This document shows, one piece after another, positions 35,173-44,681 of a stretch of DNA of 64,000 nucleotides. A program made the position numbers and the translations under genes. The stretch is from positions 3,782,001-3,846,000 of the forward strand of contig CP102272.1 in the NCBI GenBank assembly GCA_025149125.1, read 5' to 3'. The stretch comes from [Clostridium] asparagiforme DSM 15981. GTDB lineage: Bacteria > Bacillota > Clostridia > Lachnospirales > Lachnospiraceae. Every line of letters starts with the position of its first letter. The stretch's first letter is position 1. The notes beneath the pieces were generated by a model, which worked only from the letters and a program-made list of their open reading frames with translations, ran no database searches and was not told the origin of the DNA.

Positions 35173-35248
35173 ATTCGTATATCCATGTCATATCCGTATA
35201 TACGATATTGTCTGTTCTCAGTATACACCGAACAGTGAGCTTTCGCAA
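35173..35248 (-). promoter_or_regulatory. Promoter and operator-like boxes of the iclR gene
   Basis: Minus strand: TTGCGA (35243-35248), 17 bases, TATACT (35220-35225). Two related blocks follow: TCCGTATATACGATA (35193-35207), with the palindromic core CGTATATACG, and ATTCGTATATCC (35173-35184). They resemble the palindrome at the eda leader and suggest autoregulation. The rest of the 35249-35390 gap shows nothing I can name. Confidence 0.7.
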
Positions 35249-35390
35249 CTGTAAATTCACGGAAAGGCGCCTCTTTCCGGCATGCACATACAGTCCGCCT
35301 TGTCCTGCGCGCCCAATTTGCGCCGCTCAAACGGCTTCATCCCGCCCCGCGCCGCCGTTTCCGCCGCAGGGCAGGCTATCTCCGCGATGC

Positions 35391-36872
35391 CTACAGCGTC
35401 ACACCCTGCTTAAAAATCGCCATATCGTGGAACCCGGCCTCCTCGGCCTTCACCTTGCGGCCGCTCGCCACCTCCAGCACGTAGTCGAACAGAGCCTGGG
35501 CCATCTCCTCCTTGGTCTTGTCCTCCACCATACGGCCCGCGTTGAAGTCGATCCAGTTGTCCTTGTGCCCGGCCAGTTTGCTGTTGCTGGAAATCTTCAC
35601 CGTGGGAACCGGGGAGGCGAAGGGGGTTCCGCGGCCCGTGGTAAACAGCACGATGTGGGCGCCGGACACCGCCAGGGCCGTGGAGGCCACCAGGTCGTTT
35701 CCGGGGGCGGAAAGCAGGTTTAAGCCCTTGACCTTCACCGGCTCTGCGTATCCCAGCACGCCTTTTACCAGAGCGCTGCCGGACTTCTGGGTGCAGCCCA
35801 GGGATTTGTCCTCCAGGGTGCTGATGCCGCCCTTCTTGTTGCCCGGTGAGGGGTTCTCGTAGATGGTCTGGTTGTGGCTGGTGAAGTAATTCTTGAAATC
35901 GTTGATCAGATCCACGGTCTTCTCAAACAGCTCCGGGGTCTCGCAGCGGTTCATCAGAATGGTCTCAGCGCCGAACATCTCCGGCACCTCGGTGAGGATG
36001 GTGGTGCCGCCCTTGCTCACCAGCAGGTCGGAGAAGGCCCCCACCACCGGGTTGGCCGTGATGCCGGACAGGCCGTCGGAACCGCCGCATTTCATGCCGA
36101 TGATCAGTTCGCTGGCGTCGATCTGCTCCCGTGAAAAGGCCCCGGCGTACTTTGCCAGCTCTTCCAGCATTTCCATTGCGGTTTCCATCTCGTCCTCCAC
36201 GTCCTGGCACTGGAGGAATTTCACCCGCTGTGCGTCGTACTCCCCGATGTAGTCCATGAGCACCGGGATATTGCTGTTCTCACAGCCCAACCCCAGCACC
36301 AGCACGCCGCCCGCGTTAGGGTGGTGAATCATGTCCGCCAATACCTTGCGGGTGTTCTCCTGGTCGTCGCCCATCTGGGAACAGCCGTAGGGGTGGGGGA
36401 ATGCGATGATATCCTCCACCGTGCCCTTCACCAGGTCTCTGGCTCTGGCTTCCAAGGCCTTGGCGATGGAGTTAACGCAGCCCACTGTGGGGATGATCCA
36501 GATCTCGTTTCGCACGCCCACCTTGCCGTCCGCCCGGCGGTAGCCCTGAAAATACGCGTGCTCCGTGGGTTCCACGTCCATATTCGCAGGCTCATAAGTA
36601 TAGGAAAGAACGTCTCCCAGCCCGGTTTTCACATTGTGTACGTGCACCCAGCTGCCGGTGGGAATATCCTCCTTGGCAAAGCCGATGCGAAAGCCGTACT
36701 TGACGACCTCCTCCCCCGCCTGAATGGGCCTTAAGGCGAACTTGTGGCCCTGGGGAATCTCCTCGGTGGTGGTCACGGCCGCGCCGCCAACCTGCAAGGT
36801 CTCTCCCGCCGCAATGGGGCGGAGCGCTACCGCTACGTTGTCGTTCTGATTGATTTTCACAATGTCCTGCAT
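35391..36872 (-). CDS. uxaA: Altronate dehydratase
   Basis: 493 residues, the full-length form: an N-terminal SAF domain (about 1-90, ALRPIAAGETLQVGG) joined to the UxaA catalytic part (GVRNEIWIIPTVGCVNSIAKAL). It dehydrates D-altronate to KDG in galacturonate breakdown; the family also includes galactarate dehydratase, which is the main alternative. The gene is transcribed away from the lacI-uxaC pair through a shared control region. Confidence 0.85.
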   Translation of the reverse strand: MQDIVKINQNDNVAVALRPIAAGETLQVGGAAVTTTEEIPQGHKFALRPIQAGEEVVKYGFRIGFAKEDIPTGSWVHVHNVKTGLGDVLSYTYEPANMDVEPTEHAYFQGYRRADGKVGVRNEIWIIPTVGCVNSIAKALEARARDLVKGTVEDIIAFPHPYGCSQMGDDQENTRKVLADMIHHPNAGGVLVLGLGCENSNIPVLMDYIGEYDAQRVKFLQCQDVEDEMETAMEMLEELAKYAGAFSREQIDASELIIGMKCGGSDGLSGITANPVVGAFSDLLVSKGGTTILTEVPEMFGAETILMNRCETPELFEKTVDLINDFKNYFTSHNQTIYENPSPGNKKGGISTLEDKSLGCTQKSGSALVKGVLGYAEPVKVKGLNLLSAPGNDLVASTALAVSGAHIVLFTTGRGTPFASPVPTVKISSNSKLAGHKDNWIDFNAGRMVEDKTKEEMAQALFDYVLEVASGRKVKAEEAGFHDMAIFKQGVTL

Positions 36873-36965
36873 GATCTTCTTCTCCTACTATAATTAGAAT
36901 GGTTTGCCGCGTTGTTCCCACAAACAGGCGCGGCCGTGAAACTGCTCTCCCGCCGGTCCCATTTA

Positions 36966-37011
36966 TGTAAGTGCTTACAATTATTCTACAAAAGTTCCCG
37001 AAATAAGTCAA
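36966..37011 (-). promoter_or_regulatory. uxaA promoter with LacI/cre-type operator
   Basis: Minus strand: TTGACT (37006-37011), 17 bases, TAGAAT (36983-36988). TGTAAGTGCTTACA (36966-36979) follows right after the -10. It is a 14-bp palindrome with one central mismatch and nearly matches the CcpA cre consensus as well. Confidence 0.82.
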
Positions 37012-37029
37012 TAAAAAAATAGAAAAGTA

Positions 37030-37082
37030 TTGCATTACCGCCTGGGAATATGTATAATAAACATAGCGTGTAAGCGCTTACA
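37030..37082 (+). promoter_or_regulatory. lacI-uxaC promoter with LacI/cre-type operator
   Basis: TTGCAT (37030-37035), 17 bases, TATAAT (37053-37058). The perfect palindrome TGTAAGCGCTTACA (37069-37082) lies just after the transcription start. It matches both a LacI-type site and the cre consensus, so LacI autoregulation and CcpA control are both possible. Confidence 0.85.
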
Positions 37083-37100
37083 GAATGTGAGGTTGATAGC

Positions 37101-38102
37101 ATGAACATATACGATGTTTCCAAGCACGCCGGCGTTTCCATCGCCACGGTCTCCCGCGTCTTAAACGGCAACCCCAATGTCAGCGAAAAGACGAGAAACA
37201 AGGTTATGAATGTGATGGCGGAGCTGGGCTACACGCCCAACGTGTTTGCCAGGGGACTTGGCCTTAACACCATGCAGACCATCGGCATCATGTGCTCCGA
37301 CTCTTCCGACCCCTATCTTGCAAACGCCATCTACTACCTGGAGCGCGCCCTCAGAAGCTTTGAGTACGACGCGATCCTCTGCTGCACCGGCTACGACCTG
37401 GACGCCAAGCAGAAGTATTTCAACCTGCTTCGCTCCAAGCGGGTGGACGCGATCATCCTGGCCGGCTCCAAGTTCGTGGAGATGCGGCCCAAGGACAACT
37501 CCTACCTGATCGAGGCGGCAAAGGACCTGCCCCTCATGCTGGTCAACGGCTATTTAGAGGGGGAGAATATCTACAGCACCCTCTGCGACGACCACGCCGC
37601 CATGCATCACGCGGCCACCGGGTTGCTAAAATCCGGCCGAAGGCGTATACTCTATCTGTACACCAGCTATTCCTTCAGCGGTGTGAACAAGATGGAGGGC
37701 TACAAGGACGCCTACCGGGACTTCGGGCTGCCGCTTAACGAGTCCCTGATCTGCCAGTGCGCCAAGGATATTTCCGTGGCCCGCGACACGCTTTTGGGGC
37801 TTCATGGGCAGGGACTGGAGTTCGACGCGGTCATCACCTCCGACGACTCCCTGGCGGTGGGCGCGGTTAAGTACGCCCACGAGGCCGGCATCTCCATACC
37901 GGACCAGCTCTCCGTCATCGGCTACAACAACAGTCTCCTCTCCCGCTGCACCGACCCGGAGATCACCTCCATCGACAGCAAGGTGGAGGCCCTGTGCACC
38001 ACCACCATCAATACACTTATGGGTGTGTTCAGCGGCATGAACGTCCCCAGCCGGACCACCATCGCCTCTGATCTTATAAAAAGGCAAACAACCAATTTTT
38101 AA
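37101..38102 (+). CDS. LacI-family regulator of hexuronate genes
   Basis: 333 residues. The N-terminal helix-turn-helix is classic: IYDVSKHAGVSIATVSRVLN, with the hinge helix near PNVFARGLG. A periplasmic-binding-like effector domain follows. It starts 18 bases after a TGTAAGCGCTTACA palindrome and a matching one lies at the divergent uxaA promoter, so it should control both directions. Followed after 20 bases by uxaC. Confidence 0.9.
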   Translation: MNIYDVSKHAGVSIATVSRVLNGNPNVSEKTRNKVMNVMAELGYTPNVFARGLGLNTMQTIGIMCSDSSDPYLANAIYYLERALRSFEYDAILCCTGYDLDAKQKYFNLLRSKRVDAIILAGSKFVEMRPKDNSYLIEAAKDLPLMLVNGYLEGENIYSTLCDDHAAMHHAATGLLKSGRRRILYLYTSYSFSGVNKMEGYKDAYRDFGLPLNESLICQCAKDISVARDTLLGLHGQGLEFDAVITSDDSLAVGAVKYAHEAGISIPDQLSVIGYNNSLLSRCTDPEITSIDSKVEALCTTTINTLMGVFSGMNVPSRTTIASDLIKRQTTNF

Positions 38103-38122
38103 ATTCAAGGAGGAATACCCAC

Positions 38123-39538
38123 ATGAAACAGTTTATGGACAAGGATTTCTTATTATCCACCGATATGGCGAAAACACTGTACCACCAGTACGCGGAGACC
38201 ATGCCGGTTCTGGATTACCACTGCCATATCAATCCCCAGGAGATCTATGAGGACCGCAAGTTTGATAATATCACACAGGTTTGGCTGGGCAGCGATCACT
38301 ATAAGTGGCGTCAGATGCGCACTAACGGCGTGGACGAGAAGTATGTGACCGGCGACGGCAGCGACCGCGAGAAGTTCCAGGCCTGGGCCGAGACCATGCC
38401 CAAGCTCATCGGCAATCCCCTGTACCACTGGAGCCATCTGGAGCTGAGACGCTACTTTGGCTACGACGGCTATTTAAACGGCGACACCGCCGAGGAGGTC
38501 TGGAACCTGTGCAACGCCAAGCTGCAGGAGGACTCCATGACCGTACGCGGCCTGATCAAGCAGTCCGGCGTCACCCTGATCTGCACCACCGACGATCCGG
38601 TGGACACCCTGGAGTGGCACCAGAAGATCGCCGCTGACGATACCTTTGACGTGCAGGTGCTGCCCGCCTGGAGACCAGACAAGGCTATGAACGTGGAGAA
38701 GCCCACCTTCGCCCCCTACATCGCCCAGCTCTCCCAGGTCAGCGGCATCGCCGTGACCGATCTGGCCTCCTTAAAGGATGCCCTTAAAAACCGCATGGAA
38801 TACTTTGCCGCCAACGGCTGCTCCGTATCCGACCACGCTCTGGAGTATGTGATGTACGCTCCCGCCTCCGACGAGGAAGTGGACGCGATCCTGAAAAAGG
38901 GATTAAAGGGCGAGGCCATCTCCAAGGAGGAGGAGCTCAAGTACAAGACCGCGTTCATGCTGTTCGTTGCGAAACAGTACGCGAAGATGAACTGGGTGAT
39001 GCAGATCCACTACGGCTGCAAGCGCGACAACAACGCCTATATGTTCGAGAAGCTGGGCGCGGACACCGGCTACGACTGCATCAACAACTACGCTCCCAGC
39101 GCCCAGATGGCGGATTTCCTCAACGAACTCAGCGCCACAGGCGATATCCCCAAGACCATCCTCTACTCCTTGAATCCCAATGACAACGCGTCCATCGCGT
39201 CCATCATCGGCTGCTTCCAGGGGGATGTTCCCGGCAAGATCCAGCAGGGTTCCGCCTGGTGGTTCAACGATCACAAACTGGGTATGATCGAGCAGATGAG
39301 CGAGCTGGCCAACCTGGGCTGCCTGGGCAATTTTGTGGGCATGCTGACCGACTCCAGAAGCTTCCTGTCCTACACCCGCCACGAGTATTTCCGCCGCATC
39401 CTCTGCGAACTGTTCGGCAGCTGGGTGGAGAACGGCGAGTATCCGGCCGACATGAAGGCCCTGGAGAGCATGGTCCGCGGCATCTCCTACAACAACGCGG
39501 TGAAGTATTTCGGTTTCAAGCTGGATGAAGTGAAATAA
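38123..39538 (+). CDS. uxaC: Uronate (glucuronate/galacturonate) isomerase
   Basis: 471 residues, the expected length. It interconverts glucuronate/fructuronate and galacturonate/tagaturonate, the first step after uptake. DYHCHINPQEIYED near residue 30 is the metal-binding His-x-His start of this amidohydrolase-superfamily enzyme; the C-terminal YTRHEYFRRILCELFG is typical of UxaC. AAGGAGG upstream. It is co-transcribed with lacI and ends at a terminator. The reductases (UxaB/UxuB) are not in this window. Confidence 0.93.
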   Translation: MKQFMDKDFLLSTDMAKTLYHQYAETMPVLDYHCHINPQEIYEDRKFDNITQVWLGSDHYKWRQMRTNGVDEKYVTGDGSDREKFQAWAETMPKLIGNPLYHWSHLELRRYFGYDGYLNGDTAEEVWNLCNAKLQEDSMTVRGLIKQSGVTLICTTDDPVDTLEWHQKIAADDTFDVQVLPAWRPDKAMNVEKPTFAPYIAQLSQVSGIAVTDLASLKDALKNRMEYFAANGCSVSDHALEYVMYAPASDEEVDAILKKGLKGEAISKEEELKYKTAFMLFVAKQYAKMNWVMQIHYGCKRDNNAYMFEKLGADTGYDCINNYAPSAQMADFLNELSATGDIPKTILYSLNPNDNASIASIIGCFQGDVPGKIQQGSAWWFNDHKLGMIEQMSELANLGCLGNFVGMLTDSRSFLSYTRHEYFRRILCELFGSWVENGEYPADMKALESMVRGISYNNAVKYFGFKLDEVK

Positions 39539-39569
39539 ATCCAACCGGACTGCGAATCCAGTTATGAAC

Positions 39570-39612
39570 GGCCCGGACGTGGGAAGCAATATCCCTCGTC
39601 CGGGCCCTTTTG
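39570..39612 (+). terminator. Terminator of lacI-uxaC
   Basis: GGCCCGGACG (39570-39579) pairs with CGTCCGGGCC (39597-39606), followed by CTTTT. Located about 30 bases after the uxaC stop. Confidence 0.82.
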
Positions 39613-39635
39613 CCGTCTATTGTCTTCTTGCTTTA

Positions 39636-42600
39636 CTACTTTGCGCCGCCGATGCACTGCTCCAGCACCCGCATCAGCTTATCCACCTCGATGGGTTTGG
39701 AAATATGGCTGTTCATGCCGCTCTCCAGCGATTTTCTGGAATCCTCGTCAAAGGCGTTGGCGGACAGGGCGATAATGGGCACTGTGCGCGCGTCCGCCCG
39801 TCCGGAGGTGCGGATGCGTCTGGCCGCTTCCAGGCCGTCCATGACCGGCATACGGATATCCATGAGAATCGCGTCAAACCAGCCAGGCTCCCCAGAGCAG
39901 AACCGGTCCAGGGCCTTTTGTCCGTCAACGGCGCACTCCACCTTGAAGCCGTTCATCTCCAGCAGCGTCTGGGCGATCTCCCGGTTCAGCTCGTTGTCCT
40001 CTGCCAGCAGGATACGCCGCCCGTGGAAGTCCCGCGCCACAACCGGCCCTTTCGTCTCCACGGCATCCGCGGCCGCATCTGCGGCATAGTCAAAGGCCAC
40101 TGTAAAAAAGAATTCCGATCCCCTGCCCACCTGGCTTGTGACCTCCAGGACGCCGCCCATCATCTGAACCAAGCGGTAAGAGATCGACAGGCCCAGACCC
40201 GTGCCGCCCCTGCGGGAGGCCGTGCTCGCCTCCGCCTGTTCAAAGGGATTGAAGATATTAGGCAGGGACGAAGGCTCGATGCCAATACCCGTGTCTGCAA
40301 CAGAAAAGCGCAGGACAGCCCGGGGATTTGCCTCCAGCTCCTCCACCCGCACGGTGATGCCGCCGTGATCGGTGAATTTGACCGCATTTCCGATCATGTT
40401 CACCAGCACCTGGTTGAGCCGCAGGCTGTCCGCTCTGAGCAGACGGTTGCGGCTGCGGCCGTCCTTCAGGCACATGGTCAGCCCTTTCTCCAGAGCCTGG
40501 GCGTGGAACAGGGATTCCAGACTTGCCAGAAGCTGCGTCAAATCCAGCGTGCCGTAGCAAAGTTCCAGCTTTCCGCTCTCGATGCGGGACATGTCCAGGA
40601 TATCGTTGACCAAATTCAGCAGATACACGTTGGACGACTCAATCTTCTCCAGACAGTCCAGCGTTTTCACCGGGTCCTTCACCACGCTCTTGGCGATGGT
40701 GGTCATGCCGCTGATGGCGTTCATGGGCGTGCGGATCTCGTGGGACATGCGGGAGAGGAAGTCGGTCTTGGCCCGGCTGACCGCGTCCGCCTTGGACTTC
40801 ATAATAAAGGAAGGGATGATCTTCACCAGCTCTTTCAGCAGCTTGCGGTGCTCCATTGTCCACTCAAAGCCCTCCTGATCGACCTCAAAGCTCATGGAGC
40901 CCGCATATTCGCCGTAATCCCAGATACCGGCGTGCAGGCAGGAGGCGATATCGGAGATTCCGTCCCTGAGATTGTGGTCGGCCAGACCGTCCTCGTCGTA
41001 CATGGCGGAGCAGAGTTCAAAGTCCTCGTCCGAGACGTAGAAATCCTGCCCCATCTGGAGATCCGTGCGCCGGCGCGCCCACTGGTATGAAAAGCGGTAC
41101 GTCAGATAAGCCCGGTTGGCTTCAATGATGGAAACCCGGTCGAAACCGCAGGTCTTGCCGATGCGGGCCAGCAGCAGGTTCACGGCGTCGTCCAGATTCC
41201 TGGACTTGCCCAGCAGGTCCAGGGCGAAGGGCACCAGACCGTCCCCCGCACGGGAACTCTCCGGCCCGATGGCGTTAACCGGATGCTCCTCCGTATAAAT
41301 CTGGTTCAAAAACGTTCCCACTTCATTGGAGGTGTCCAGATAGCAGGCGGCCCGCCCCTTGCCGTGCTCCTTGACATACTTAAGCGTGCTCTCACAGCAG
41401 CGGTAGAGCGCGTTATAGTCCCCCACCACCTCGGTGCTGCACATACCAATGCTGACGGAAATCTGCATGTCCTGACCGGCATTTGCCAAAATCCCCTGAA
41501 CCAGCCCAGCGATCCGCGGGCCGATTGTTCCGGCGCGGCGCCGGTCGCATTTCTTGACAAACAGCATGAACTCGTCGCCGCCCAGCCGGATCGGAATATG
41601 CTCCTGCCCTGCCTCAGCCAGCAATAGATCGGCCACCTCCTGGAGAACGGCATCCGCAAAGACATTGCCTTCCTTTTGATTGATGCTCTCGAAATCGTCC
41701 ATGTCGAGCAGAAGCATCACGCCATTTTCACCCGCGGCCCGTCCGGCCAGGTAGTCCCGGACCATCCGGACGCCGGTCTCCTTGTTGTAAAGTCCGGTCA
41801 GCCCGTCCCGCGACCGGGCCTCCAAAAGCGCCAGCTCCATTTCCTTCTGACGCGTTATATTCTCCACAATACCCACGACCTGCCGCGGCGCGCCGCCCTC
41901 GCCGCGGCGGATCACCGAGAGCGTCTGGCGGCACCAGAAATTCCCATTTTTCCCTTTAAACTCACAGGTTGCGGTGTGCTCCCCCCGATGGATACGCTCA
42001 TACATCTCATAGAAAGCGGGGTGGAATTGATCCTCCACCTGCTCCCGCGCAAAGCTTCCCGGCATATCCCTGTAAACGCTCCGGCAGTCATAAATTTTGC
42101 AGGTGCGCTCCGGCACCGTGCAGACTCCGCCTGTGGGATCATAGTAAAACTCGCAGGTAGTCGTGTGTTCCAGCGCAAGGTGCAGAATCTCATTGCTGGC
42201 CTCCACCTGCTCGGCCAGCCGCTCGCTGCGCTGCTCCACCATTTTCCGCTCATTGATATCCATGAACACGCTCTGGATTACCAGTTCGCCGTCCAGATCT
42301 AAAATGACCTCGGCCCGTCCGATAATCCAGCAAAGGCTCCCGTCCTTGCGGATCATCCGGTACTCAAACGGATTGATATCCCCCGGCCTGCGAAGACGCC
42401 CGATCTCCGCCAGCACACGGGCCCTGTCCTCTTCTGCGATCAGGCTGGGCAGATCCCAGTCCTGCTTTGTCCAAAACTCATCCGGCGTATAGCCGAAAAT
42501 CCGGATGGCCTCCTGGTTCGCATTCTTAAAGGCAACCCCGCAGCCTGTCAGGCTATACTGCACAATACCGGTCAGCACGGACTGGAACAGATGGTCGTAG

Positions 42601-43478
42601 CGGGCCGCCTGCTTCTCCAGGCGTTCCCTGGCTTCCACCTCGGCGGAAATATCACGGATTACGCTGATACAGATCTCACGCCCGTCCTCGGACAAAGCCT
42701 TCTTCCCCACGTCGTTGACCCAGATATAGCTGCCGTCCTTTTTCAACATCCGGTACCGGATCTCGTAGGGAAGACCGGCGGCAAACTGCTTTTTCACCTG
42801 GGCGTCCGCACGCTCGCGGTCCTCCGGGTGCATACAGTTGGTCACCAGACCGCCTGTGGCGTCCACAAATTCATCGTATGTAAAGCCCAGGTAATCGAGC
42901 ATATAATTGTTGACATAGTAGAGCGGAAATCCCGGCTCCAGATAACCGCCCATCATGCCGCCGGGAATGCTCTTTCCCAGGATATCCAGGGATTTCGCCC
43001 CCACATTGCGGGACAGATCCGAGTAGCTCAGAGGGGCGGCCGGAAAATATTCCCCCTCGTCCTGACGGTCATCCGGCGTGGAGGCGTGTATGGAGGCGAT
43101 CCGCCAGCCGCCGCCCTCCTCGCGGACGCAGACCGCGGACACCCTGATCCAGATAGCGCCTCCGGTTCCCGTCGCTGTCTGTCCCTCCGATCCAGCTGTC
43201 TCCCCGCCCGCGGCAGCCGTTGGCGGCCATACGGACGCGGTGAGCAGCACCGCAGCGCAGGTATCCGAAACCGCAGTCTCCTCTATGCGGCCGTATTCGA
43301 TCCGGTAGGGATCCGGCGTCTGCGCAAGCTCCTCCCGCAGCGCCTGCCCTACCTGATCCAGCCCGCAGACCAGCTCCGACTTTCCCGTGCCCACCCACTG
43401 CACGCCCTTTGTCAGGCAAGCCAATGTCTTGTCCACATCCCTCAGGACCAGATAAGCACTGAAAAATGTTTGTATCAT
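39636..43478 (-). CDS. PAS-GGDEF hybrid histidine kinase with N-terminal SnoaL-like domain
   Basis: 1280 residues from ATG 43478; GTG starts at 43502 (AAGAGG nine bases upstream) and 43535 are possible. Order: SnoaL/NTF2-like domain (about 1-150), three PAS domains (about 160-560), GGDEF domain (about 565-720) with an intact LGGDEF motif but no RxxD inhibitory site, a GAF-like region (about 750-900), HisKA with MSHEIRTPMNAI, HATPase (ADTGIGI, GGTGLGL) and a C-terminal receiver with MDIRMPVMDG. No membrane segment is evident, so it probably senses in the cytoplasm. It combines a diguanylate cyclase with a phosphorelay kinase. A single gene with its own promoter. Confidence 0.88.
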   Translation of the reverse strand: MIQTFFSAYLVLRDVDKTLACLTKGVQWVGTGKSELVCGLDQVGQALREELAQTPDPYRIEYGRIEETAVSDTCAAVLLTASVWPPTAAAGGETAGSEGQTATGTGGAIWIRVSAVCVREEGGGWRIASIHASTPDDRQDEGEYFPAAPLSYSDLSRNVGAKSLDILGKSIPGGMMGGYLEPGFPLYYVNNYMLDYLGFTYDEFVDATGGLVTNCMHPEDRERADAQVKKQFAAGLPYEIRYRMLKKDGSYIWVNDVGKKALSEDGREICISVIRDISAEVEARERLEKQAARYDHLFQSVLTGIVQYSLTGCGVAFKNANQEAIRIFGYTPDEFWTKQDWDLPSLIAEEDRARVLAEIGRLRRPGDINPFEYRMIRKDGSLCWIIGRAEVILDLDGELVIQSVFMDINERKMVEQRSERLAEQVEASNEILHLALEHTTTCEFYYDPTGGVCTVPERTCKIYDCRSVYRDMPGSFAREQVEDQFHPAFYEMYERIHRGEHTATCEFKGKNGNFWCRQTLSVIRRGEGGAPRQVVGIVENITRQKEMELALLEARSRDGLTGLYNKETGVRMVRDYLAGRAAGENGVMLLLDMDDFESINQKEGNVFADAVLQEVADLLLAEAGQEHIPIRLGGDEFMLFVKKCDRRRAGTIGPRIAGLVQGILANAGQDMQISVSIGMCSTEVVGDYNALYRCCESTLKYVKEHGKGRAACYLDTSNEVGTFLNQIYTEEHPVNAIGPESSRAGDGLVPFALDLLGKSRNLDDAVNLLLARIGKTCGFDRVSIIEANRAYLTYRFSYQWARRRTDLQMGQDFYVSDEDFELCSAMYDEDGLADHNLRDGISDIASCLHAGIWDYGEYAGSMSFEVDQEGFEWTMEHRKLLKELVKIIPSFIMKSKADAVSRAKTDFLSRMSHEIRTPMNAISGMTTIAKSVVKDPVKTLDCLEKIESSNVYLLNLVNDILDMSRIESGKLELCYGTLDLTQLLASLESLFHAQALEKGLTMCLKDGRSRNRLLRADSLRLNQVLVNMIGNAVKFTDHGGITVRVEELEANPRAVLRFSVADTGIGIEPSSLPNIFNPFEQAEASTASRRGGTGLGLSISYRLVQMMGGVLEVTSQVGRGSEFFFTVAFDYAADAAADAVETKGPVVARDFHGRRILLAEDNELNREIAQTLLEMNGFKVECAVDGQKALDRFCSGEPGWFDAILMDIRMPVMDGLEAARRIRTSGRADARTVPIIALSANAFDEDSRKSLESGMNSHISKPIEVDKLMRVLEQCIGGAK

Positions 43479-43567
43479 ATCAACCGCGTTTCCTGTCTGC
43501 ACCCTCTCACACCTCTTTCCGGGGCTCCAATCCACCCTGTTCCAATCGATTCATTCCGTTATCTTTA

Positions 43568-43596
43568 ATTTTAACAAAATAAGGAGAAAGTTACAA
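43568..43596 (-). promoter_or_regulatory. Promoter of the PAS-GGDEF hybrid kinase gene
   Basis: Minus strand: TTGTAA (43591-43596), 17 bases, TAAAAT (43568-43573). Transcription would start near 43561, upstream of all three candidate start codons. Confidence 0.65.
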
Positions 43597-43737
43597 GGCG
43601 TTTGTCGGGCGGAATCCGGGGCTGCTCCGGGATTTATGTTACTGTACACTCCGTTCCCGGTAACACGCTTCGCGATGCACAGAAACGGCCAAAAACGCCT
43701 CGCGGGATATTGCCTGTGAACAGTAACGGATTTATAC

Positions 43738-43783
43738 GTCAAAACGGAGCCGGGCATGGATGAAACGCCGCCGGCTCCGTTTG
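43738..43783 (-). terminator. Terminator of the MmgE-LarA-TRAP-DUF6282 operon
   Basis: Minus strand: AAACGGAGCCGG pairs with CCGGCTCCGTTT around a loop of about 17 bases, followed by TTTTGACG. It lies about a dozen bases after the DUF6282-like gene. Confidence 0.82.
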
Positions 43784-43795
43784 CTTTGCGCCAAT

Positions 43796-44677
43796 TTAAT
43801 CAATTTCAAGCAGTTTGTGGTAGTTGTCCTTGAGCATCCGCTCCACGTCCGCCTGCTTCACGCCCTTGTAGGTCAGGCTCTGGGCGAACATGCGGCTGGT
43901 CTCCGGAGCCATGGTCTTTCTGGGATGGCCCGTATCGCTGGAAATAATAAAATTCTCGCTGCCGCAGGCGTCCACCGCCTCCTTGTAGAGCTCCAGCGGA
44001 ATGGGCGCGGGAATGGGGCTTAAGGCGTTGCCGGAACAGAATTCGCAGAACGCTCCCAGTTCCACCGCTTCCTTGATCTGCTCGATGGTGCAGGAGGGCG
44101 GCGCGAAGAAGGGATGGGTCAGCACTACCTTGCGGCAGCCCACCTCCCTGGCAGCGCGGATCAGCTTTAAGCCCTCCTCGGAGCCCAGATGGCTGGTTCC
44201 CAGGATGGCGTCGTGCTGTTTGACCAGCTCCAGGATGGGCCAAATCTCCGGGATCAGCTCCCCATTCCCGTCCAGGATGGTGATGGGCTTTACCGGGTAG
44301 TTGGTGGTCACATCCGCTCCCTGGTGGCCGTAACCGCCCATTTTACCGGTGGCCTTGTAGTGGGCCAGGGAATGGTAGGAGGGCATCCATACCTCCACCG
44401 CGCCCAGCTTCAGGGCTACGTCCACTGCCGCGGGGTTGATTCCGCCTACGTTCAAGTTCAGCACGATTCCGCCGAACACCCGGATACCGGGCACCTGGCG
44501 CTCTGTGTGCCAGGCGCGGGTCATGGTGGTGTCCGCATGGCATTTGAACACGATTGCCTTCATCCCGGCGTCCCGGCAGGCCTCCGCCGTCCTGACGTCG
44601 TCCGCGATCCGCTCAAAAATATCCGGGCTTGTATGAATATGAAGGTCGCACGCGCCTTCCATTGTAATAAGTCCCAT
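43796..44677 (-). CDS. DUF6282-like amidohydrolase-fold protein
   Basis: 293 residues. It opens with a metal-site motif, CDLHIHTSPDIFERIADD, as in PHP/amidohydrolase barrels and DUF6282 proteins. Further candidate ligands are FKCHADTT, GTSHLGSEE, VLTHPFF and SSDTGHP. The fold suggests a metal-dependent hydrolase or lactonase, but no reaction is known to me. It is the last gene of the operon, starting 4 bases after the TRAP permease stop, so its substrate should be related to what the TRAP system imports. Confidence 0.7.
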   Translation of the reverse strand: MGLITMEGACDLHIHTSPDIFERIADDVRTAEACRDAGMKAIVFKCHADTTMTRAWHTERQVPGIRVFGGIVLNLNVGGINPAAVDVALKLGAVEVWMPSYHSLAHYKATGKMGGYGHQGADVTTNYPVKPITILDGNGELIPEIWPILELVKQHDAILGTSHLGSEEGLKLIRAAREVGCRKVVLTHPFFAPPSCTIEQIKEAVELGAFCEFCSGNALSPIPAPIPLELYKEAVDACGSENFIISSDTGHPRKTMAPETSRMFAQSLTYKGVKQADVERMLKDNYHKLLEID

Positions 44678-44681
44678 CGTA

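Noticed and set aside
39564..41090. 508-codon open frame on the plus strand
   Set aside because: Antisense to the PAS-GGDEF hybrid kinase, whose domains are unmistakable; composition is that of a shadow frame.
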